Shown: positions 59,370-64,000 of the stretch, piece by piece
Numbering within the stretch: position 1 is the first letter of the stretch
How the letters are laid out: every line of letters starts with the position of its first letter
Assembly: GCA_910575275.1 (NCBI GenBank)
Contig: CAJTEE010000001.1
Coordinates: forward strand, 62,001-126,000
From: Lachnospiraceae bacterium
GTDB taxonomy: Bacteria; Bacillota; Clostridia; Lachnospirales; Lachnospiraceae
Direction: 5' to 3'
Length of the DNA: 64,000 nucleotides
The notes under the pieces: model-generated
Database searches by the model: none
Told to the model about the DNA's origin: nothing
What the model saw: only the letters and a program-made list of their open reading frames with translations
Position numbers and translations under genes: made by a program

Positions 59370-59650
59370 TCAGTCTTCCGTGTCCAAAAATACACGTATG
59401 TCAACGGGACGGACCGGGGCGCGGAAGGTCGGCGGAATCAGCTCTGCCGGATCACGGCCGCTTTCCTGGGCCACGATCTGCTCGATCAGCCGCTCACAAG
59501 TCTTTCCCTGGCAAAGCCCCATACAGGCCTTCGTGCGTTTTTTACGCCGTTCACCGTCCTCGCGCCCTCCCGTACCGCCTGGATGATATCCAACCTCGTA
59601 AGCTCCTGACATCTGCAGATGATCACATTTTCGTCTCTGTTTTCCATCAT
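59370..59650 (-). pseudogene. BFD-type 2Fe-2S protein, one-base frameshift
   Basis: From the ATG pair at 59650/59647 the frame reads ENVIICRCQELTRLDIIQAV then REGARTVNGVK; there the run AAAAAA is one base short, and the rest, KKRTKACMGLCQGKTCERLI and onward to the end, is in the next frame. CRC and CMGLCQGKTC are the four-Cys 2Fe-2S site. Such proteins are small subunits of hydroxyproline- and opine-type dehydrogenases. An A7 run would restore it, so a sequencing slip is possible. Confidence 0.75.
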
Positions 59651-60080
59651 TTTACCTCCCTTTCCAAGCGTTTGATGCTTCTCACCTCGTCGGCGGCCTC
59701 CTTCGGGATAGCCATGCTCACCACAGCCGTATTCGCATAGGCGGCGGGCTTTTTCACGGAAACAATGTGGCCGGCGCAGACGACTTCGCCTTTGCGGTTG
59801 ACCGCCTCCACCTCCATCCCGGCCTCTGGAAGCCGAAGATATTCAAACGGGAAATCCACGGTCGCCTCCGTATCACTGTAAGCCATGTCCACGATCGTGA
59901 TCGCAAGGCCCGGACAGGCCGCCACACACAGCCCGCAGCCCGTGCACGCCTCCTCGTCAAGCCGCAGCAGCGCCGTAATCTGCTCCCCACATGGATCGCA
60001 TGAAATCTGCAGACCGCCTCGCAGGGATTGCACGGGATCTCCTGCACACACTCAATTACAGCCACGCGTCCCTTTTTCAT
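59647..60080 (-). pseudogene. 4Fe-4S ferredoxin-like subunit, one-base frameshift
   Basis: The ATG at 60080 gives MKKGRVAVIECVQEIPCNPC then EAVCRFHAIHVG; the frame then shifts within GTGGGGAGC (one G short) to EQITALLRLDEEACTGCGLC then VAACPGLAITIVDM, completing a ferredoxin with a full C-x2-C-x2-C-x3-C cluster plus the first CxxCxxxC set, and a C-terminal domain to KRLEREVK. This type accompanies FAD oxidoreductases of amino acid or hydroxy acid catabolism; the FAD subunits are missing here. The stop overlaps the next gene's start. Confidence 0.75.
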
Positions 60081-60089
60081 ACGCTCCCG

Positions 60090-60269
60090 GAAGAAATGTC
60101 GCGGGAGGACATGAAACGCTTTGTCCAGTATTTGGACAAGCGGGGCGTTTTCACGGTCACAAAGTCAGGCACGAAGATCTGCAATATGTTAAATATTTCC
60201 AAATATACTCTGTACAAATATCTGGGCCGTGGTTCCAAAGGAGGGCAAGGCAGTGAAGACGATACATGA
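60090..60269 (+). pseudogene. YheO/DauR-type regulator, C-terminal fragment
   Basis: The frame encodes EEMSREDMKRFVQYLDKRGV then FTVTKSGTKICNMLNISKYT and LYKYLG, the C-terminal helix-turn-helix of the YheO-like family (normally ...GIF-x-KGAVxxVAxxLGxSxxTxYxYL). The N-terminal PAS domain is absent; the frame before it overlaps the ferredoxin gene. It is a remnant of a regulator of the neighbouring catabolic cluster. Confidence 0.65.
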
Positions 60270-60278
60270 CGAGCATGA

Positions 60279-60505
60279 CTTTTTTCTGTTTTATTTGACG
60301 CACTTGAAGACCAGATGGGAAAAAACACTGAGCTTGTCCTGTATGATTTCCTCGCAGACCCGAAAGCAATGATCGCCGATATCCGTAACGGGCACCTGTC
60401 CCATGGGGGGCCTTTCTCGTCACGAAGTCCGGGAACCGGATCTGCGCCCTGCTGGACATTTCCAAATATACGCTTTACTCCTATCTCGATATTATACGCA
60501 TTTAA
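60279..60505 (+). pseudogene. YheO/DauR-type regulator, second remnant with internal deletion
   Basis: LFSVLFDALEDQMGKNTELV then LYDFLADPKAMIADIRNGHL corresponds to the start of the YheO PAS domain. After HG, in another frame, FLVTKSGNRICALLDISKYT then LYSYLDIIRI is the C-terminal helix-turn-helix. About 120 residues are deleted between. A second regulator of the same family directly follows the first remnant. Confidence 0.65.
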
Positions 60506-60532
60506 AACTGCCGCCCTTAAAGCGGCAGTTTT
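60504..60532. terminator. Bidirectional terminator beside the betaine operon
   Basis: AAAACTGCCGC / GCGGCAGTTTT, 11-bp perfect stem with a 7-base loop, located 47 bases after the stop of the betaine ATPase gene. Confidence 0.9.
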
Positions 60533-60578
60533 GCCATATCCTTTCTTTTCGCCCCCTGTCCGGTCTGGGGCACTTTCA

Positions 60579-61814
60579 TCAGATCAGGGACGCCAGCACG
60601 CTCGCCTTCGTCACGATTCCCTGAAGCCGTCCATCGTCTTCCACCACCGCAATCGGATACATCGCCTCGGCCGCGGCAGGCATGATATCCGCTACCAGGA
60701 CATCCGGCGTCGTGGTCTGGACTTCTGTTTTCACCACTGTCTCGATTGTAAGCCCTTCGTTCCAGGCGCGGATCGCATCCTGAATCGTCAAAATCCCCTT
60801 TAGCCGAAGCTGATGATCCACCACATAGACCGTGGACAGAGCGTTCTTACGCATCTCCTTGATCGCGTAAGCGGGGCCTTCTGTGATCCGCACAAGGCTG
60901 GACGGCGTGATCATGATGTTGCCGACCGTGAGCACCTTCGACTTGTCGGCGCTTCCGGTAAATTCACGCACATAGTCATCGGCCGGATTGGCACTCATCT
61001 CCTCCGGCGTATCGACCTGGACCACCTTTCCGTCCCGCATGATCGCGACCATATCCCCCAGCTTAAAGGCCTCGTCAATGTCATGTGTGATAAAAATCAC
61101 GGTCTTCTGAAGCTTTCTCTGGATCTGCAGAAGCTCAAACTGCATATCCCGCCTCACAAGCGGGTCCAGCGCGGAAAACGGTTCATCCATCAAGAGAACC
61201 TCCGGATCATTCGCAAGCGCCCTGGCGATGCCGACGCGCTGGCGCATCCCGCCGGAAAGCTGCGCGCACGACTGATGCTCCCAGCCCGAAAGGCCCACCA
61301 TCGCAAGTACCTCCTTCGCCTTCTGTTCTCGTTTTTCTCTCTCCACTCGTTTCTTTTTCCCGAACATGCCGCCCAGATAAGACCGCATGCTTCCTTCGTT
61401 CTTTACCTCTAGTCCGTAAGCCGCATTCCCCAGAACATCCCGGTGGCTCATCAGGCCGAAGGACTGAAACACCATGGAAATTTTATTCCGGCGAAACTCC
61501 AAAAGCGCCGTTTTATCCATTGCGGCCAGATCTGCTTCCTCGAACAGCACACGTCCGGCACTCGGCCGGTTCAATCGGTTGAAGCAACGCACCATTGTGG
61601 ATTTTCCGGAGCCGGAGAGGCCGATGATCACAAAAATCTTTCCCCTGGGGATCTCCAGGTTCACATCCCAGAGCGCCACCGTACAGCCCAGCTTTTGATA
61701 GACCTCATCCTTTGTCGCGCCTGCCTCCATCATCCTTACGGCCTCCGTCCGGTTCGGGCCATAGAGCTTGGATACGTGCTCCACACGGATGATCGTGTCG
61801 TTTCTGTCTTCCAT
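60579..61814 (-). CDS. opuAA: Glycine betaine/proline ABC transporter ATPase with CBS domains
   Basis: A 411-residue ProV/OpuAA-type ATPase. Walker A GLSGSGKSTMVRCFNRL near 64, signature LSGGMRQRVGIARAL near 174, Walker B VLLMDEPFSALDP near 194 and H-loop ITHDIDEAF. After 270 come two CBS motifs (TVYVVDHQLRLKGILTIQDA and MYPIAVVEDDGRLQGIVTKA) that sense ionic strength or cyclic-di-AMP in OpuA systems. The N-terminal MEAGATKDEVYQKLGCTVAL is the usual ProV insertion. Together with the permease and binding protein genes upstream it forms an osmoprotectant importer. Confidence 0.94.
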   Translation of the reverse strand: MEDRNDTIIRVEHVSKLYGPNRTEAVRMMEAGATKDEVYQKLGCTVALWDVNLEIPRGKIFVIIGLSGSGKSTMVRCFNRLNRPSAGRVLFEEADLAAMDKTALLEFRRNKISMVFQSFGLMSHRDVLGNAAYGLEVKNEGSMRSYLGGMFGKKKRVEREKREQKAKEVLAMVGLSGWEHQSCAQLSGGMRQRVGIARALANDPEVLLMDEPFSALDPLVRRDMQFELLQIQRKLQKTVIFITHDIDEAFKLGDMVAIMRDGKVVQVDTPEEMSANPADDYVREFTGSADKSKVLTVGNIMITPSSLVRITEGPAYAIKEMRKNALSTVYVVDHQLRLKGILTIQDAIRAWNEGLTIETVVKTEVQTTTPDVLVADIMPAAAEAMYPIAVVEDDGRLQGIVTKASVLASLI

Positions 61815-61830
61815 TCAAAACTCCTCTCCT

Positions 61831-62721
61831 CTAACGTGCCCGGCCGGCTTTTTCCCTCTTTGTACTCTCCGGCTCGTCCCCGGAAAACCAGCCCTGCGTC
61901 ATGCGGTCTAAAATCACCGCCAGAATGACGACGCTCGCGCCTGCCACCAGGCCGCGTCCGATCTGGATCCGGTTCACCGCCTCCAGGACCTCCATGCCAA
62001 GCCCCCTTGCACCGATCATCGAGCAGGTCACGACCATCGCCATCGCCATCATGAGCGTCTGGTTGACCCCGGTCATGATGGTCGGAAGCGCCTGCGGGAT
62101 CTGCACCTTAAACAAAAGCTGCCCCCTGGTCGAGCCGAAAGCCTTCGCCGCCTCTACGACCTCCTTGTCTACCTGCCGGATGCCAAGGCTCGTCAGGCGG
62201 ATGACCGGGACGATCGCATAGATCACGGTCGCGATCACGGCCGATGCGTTTCCCATTCCAAACAAAAGCAGGGCCGGAATCAGATACACAAACACGGGCA
62301 TCGTCTGCATCGTGTCAAGAATCGGCCGCACGATCCCGTTTGCCCGGTCCGAGCCCGAGATCAAAATCCCGATCGGCAGGCCGATAAGTAACGCGATCAA
62401 AACGCTTGCCAGTACGATCGAGAGCGTCACGATCATCATATCCCAGAGCCCGATCGCACCGATCAGGGCAAACAAGATGCCGTAAAGGATCCCGCTGCGG
62501 ACATTTTTTCTGGCCTGCCAGCTAAGGAGCACAACCAAAAGCACCAGCACAGGCCACGGGATATGTTTAAGGAGCCAGCCAATGCTGCCAACCAGGCCGC
62601 CTAACCCCCCGCTGATCGCATCCAAAACGCCTTCCGCGGAGACCGCAAAGGCGCGCACGGCACTGTCGATGGCATTTGTGTCTATTTTTAAAACATTCGG
62701 AAACGAAAAGAGCCAATCCAT
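61831..62721 (-). CDS. opuAB: Glycine betaine/proline ABC transporter permease
   Basis: A 296-residue ProW-type permease with about seven membrane helices and a short N-terminal helical region. LLIGLPIGILISGSDRANGI near 112, and VEAAKAFGSTRGQLLFKVQI then PQALPTIMTGVNQT near 190 hold the EAA coupling loop. It forms the channel of the betaine importer. Its start overlaps the stop of the binding protein gene (TAAATGG region), so translation is coupled. Confidence 0.94.
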   Translation of the reverse strand: MDWLFSFPNVLKIDTNAIDSAVRAFAVSAEGVLDAISGGLGGLVGSIGWLLKHIPWPVLVLLVVLLSWQARKNVRSGILYGILFALIGAIGLWDMMIVTLSIVLASVLIALLIGLPIGILISGSDRANGIVRPILDTMQTMPVFVYLIPALLLFGMGNASAVIATVIYAIVPVIRLTSLGIRQVDKEVVEAAKAFGSTRGQLLFKVQIPQALPTIMTGVNQTLMMAMAMVVTCSMIGARGLGMEVLEAVNRIQIGRGLVAGASVVILAVILDRMTQGWFSGDEPESTKREKAGRAR

Positions 62722-63711
62722 TTATTTTATTGCCTCCTTTAAAAGCTTTGCCTGCTCCTCGTCCAGCCACTCGTCGACAAGCTCCGGATGCGATTCGGTC
62801 AGCAGCCAGAGCGCAGTCTTTTCATGATCCGCCCCGCTTTCCTGCATGTAGGCAAGCACCTCACTGATCGTCGCAGACGGCATATGGAATCGAGAGAGAA
62901 ATTCACAGTATTTCGGATTGGAGGCCGCAAAGCCGTTGCTCGCTCCAACGGTCACCGTCACCGCGGGGCAGGCCCCGAAGCCGTCCCTGAAACGCTCCTC
63001 GTCATAGGGATCATCCTCCAAAAGCACAAAATCATATTTTCCCAAAAGCCATGTCGGCTCCCAGTAATAGGAAACGATCGGCTTCTTTTTATCCCACGCG
63101 GAGGTCAACGCCGCGCTCATCGCGGCGTCACTTCCCGGAACCACATAGTTGTAATATGAATCCAGGCCATACGCTTTTATCTTCTTTTCCATGATCTCGG
63201 TGATCTCCCAGCCGGGGATTCCGCCGTAGATAATCGCCTTTTCGGGGTCCTCCGGGTCCGGAAACAGGCCGGCATAATCAGCCAGGTCCTTTACGGTCTT
63301 TAAGCCCGGATTCTCATCTGCCAGATAGCGTGGAATATAAAAGCCCTGGTAATTGTCGTCGAAATTAACGCCCAGCTCCTTAAATTTTCCGGCTTCCAGG
63401 TCTTCCTCGTAGGTCGGCATGTTATTGGTCCATTCTTCCATGTTGACATCGACCTCGCCCTTCATCAGAGCCTCATGCATAATCGGCGTCGAGCCGGGAA
63501 CCTCCTCCCAAGTATAGCCAAAAACCTTCTCCGCCACCAGACCGGCCAGCGCATTGTTTAACTTGGCCGAATCCCAGCCCACATAAGCAAACGTGACGTG
63601 CGTCTTCTCGACCGTCTCCTTCTCTCCCGAACTGCCGCCCGTTCCTTTTCCACATCCGGTCAGGGCAAGTACGGCTGCTATCACCAGACAAAAAACCGTT
63701 TTTTTCCTCAT
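62722..63711 (-). CDS. opuAC: Glycine betaine-binding lipoprotein (OpuAC/ProX type)
   Basis: A 329-residue lipoprotein: signal ending in lipobox LALTGCGKG, then an OpuAC-like binding protein (VTFAYVGWDSAKLNNALAGL at the start, EWTNNMPTYEEDLEAGKF, VSYYWEPTWLLGKYDFVLLE near 215 with aromatic residues for the quaternary ammonium group). It delivers betaine or proline betaine to the permease. First gene of the operon; GAGGAGGAGC precedes the ATG. Promoter and dyad lie just upstream. Confidence 0.93.
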   Translation of the reverse strand: MRKKTVFCLVIAAVLALTGCGKGTGGSSGEKETVEKTHVTFAYVGWDSAKLNNALAGLVAEKVFGYTWEEVPGSTPIMHEALMKGEVDVNMEEWTNNMPTYEEDLEAGKFKELGVNFDDNYQGFYIPRYLADENPGLKTVKDLADYAGLFPDPEDPEKAIIYGGIPGWEITEIMEKKIKAYGLDSYYNYVVPGSDAAMSAALTSAWDKKKPIVSYYWEPTWLLGKYDFVLLEDDPYDEERFRDGFGACPAVTVTVGASNGFAASNPKYCEFLSRFHMPSATISEVLAYMQESGADHEKTALWLLTESHPELVDEWLDEEQAKLLKEAIK

Positions 63712-63737
63712 TCTATGCAGCTCCTCCTCTCTTAAAT

Positions 63738-63776
63738 TGACAACCTTATTCTATCACATAAGTTGTCACTCGTCAA
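63738..63776 (-). promoter_or_regulatory. Betaine operon promoter with overlapping operator
   Basis: On the minus strand TTGACG (63776-63771), 17-base spacer, TAGAAT (63753-63748). A perfect 7+7 dyad (TGACAAC at 63738-63744, GTTGTCA at 63762-63768) brackets the -10 box, a good place for a repressor, for example an OpuR/GbsR-like regulator. Confidence 0.7.
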
Positions 63777-63860
63777 ATAAACTTTTTATGAACTTATCAT
63801 TTTCTCTGTCAGGCCGTATGATAGAAATGATGTAAGACACGGAAAGAAAGGAGGCTGACT

Positions 63861-64000
63861 ATGGCTTTACCGCCGGAACAAAAGCGTATCTATACGGCGG
63901 AGGACTACTGGAACCTTCCGGACGGGAAGCGCGGAGCTTTTGGACGGCTGGCTTTATAACATGGCGCCGCCCGGCCTGACGCATCAGCGTCTCGTTCTTC
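63861..64000 (+). pseudogene. Uma2-family (DUF820) protein, N-terminal part with frameshift
   Basis: The ATG at 63861 follows GAAAGGAGGCTGACT and gives MALPPEQKRIYTAEDYWNLP then DGKR; one base is missing, and the next frame continues ELLDGWLYNMAPPGLTHQRL. This is the start of the PD-(D/E)xK-like Uma2 family, with the catalytic Asp in LLDGWLYNM. The gene runs off the window. The single-base loss makes this copy non-functional or is an error. Confidence 0.7.

Noticed and set aside
59500-60010. Programmed frameshifting in the two Fe-S genes
   Set aside because: The runs are short (A6, G4), there is no stimulatory hairpin or internal ribosome binding site, and the neighbouring genes are also decayed.

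Overview
The window looks like the chromosome of an endospore-forming, gut-type Bacillota, most probably a Lachnospiraceae/Clostridium cluster XIVa organism. The evidence is a sigma-G gene, Gram-positive lipoproteins and ribosome binding sites, a lysine riboswitch in front of an NhaC-family transporter, a flagellin preceded by CsrA, an OpuA-type betaine transporter, and Tn916-type and TnpV-type mobile DNA typical of that group. No rRNA, tRNA or CRISPR array was recognised.

Layout. 1-3.9 kb: end of a DUF1846 gene, an M20 peptidase, a short formate/nitrite transporter and a KDG-type sugar kinase. 4.35-16.93 kb: an integrative mobilizable element inserted in the first codons of a low-molecular-weight tyrosine phosphatase gene. 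It has Tn916-like int/xis, a VapE-like helicase and CHC2 primase, a MOBQ relaxase with a recognisable oriT, an AT-rich two-gene cargo (small membrane protein plus HEXXH protein), an XRE regulator, a membrane protein with duplicated ribbon-helix-helix regulators, and TnpV. 16.9-26.2 kb: a graveyard holding the remnant of an older copy of the same element, broken aldo/keto reductase and acetyltransferase genes, a decayed MobV plus serine-recombinase element and an IS21 fragment, with a few intact small genes between them.

26.3-36.5 kb: housekeeping genes (RlmD-type methyltransferase, ProX-type editing protein, GH25 protein, ABC exporter), then an NhaC-family transporter whose leader carries a lysine riboswitch followed by a second attenuator-like RNA, a dead rpoN and sigG. 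36.6-48.2 kb: one sugar locus on the minus strand: response regulator, histidine kinase, an ABC ATPase-like protein without nucleotide-binding motifs, ROK kinase, sugar ABC importer with an internally duplicated binding protein, D-lyxose isomerase and a DUF4432 protein. 48.2-52.7 kb: a GlpA-like dehydrogenase, FAD oxidoreductase, DUF1667 protein and LarA-like protein. 53.0-55.8 kb: a sigma-28-type promoter, an extended CsrA and flagellin. 55.9-64 kb: a GntR regulator with phosphoglycerate mutase, a decayed catabolic cluster (enolase superfamily, Fe-S proteins, two YheO-like regulator remnants), the betaine ABC transporter, and the start of a frameshifted Uma2 gene.

The most notable points are the tandem RNA control in front of the NhaC-family gene, the uncharacterised cargo pair of the mobilizable element, the duplicated sugar-binding protein with its nucleotide-site-less ABC partner in the two-component operon, and the repeated targeting of the phosphatase P-loop codons by one family of mobile elements. 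Several single-base frameshifts (rpoN, two Fe-S genes, Uma2) could be real decay or sequencing errors, and this cannot be settled from the sequence alone.
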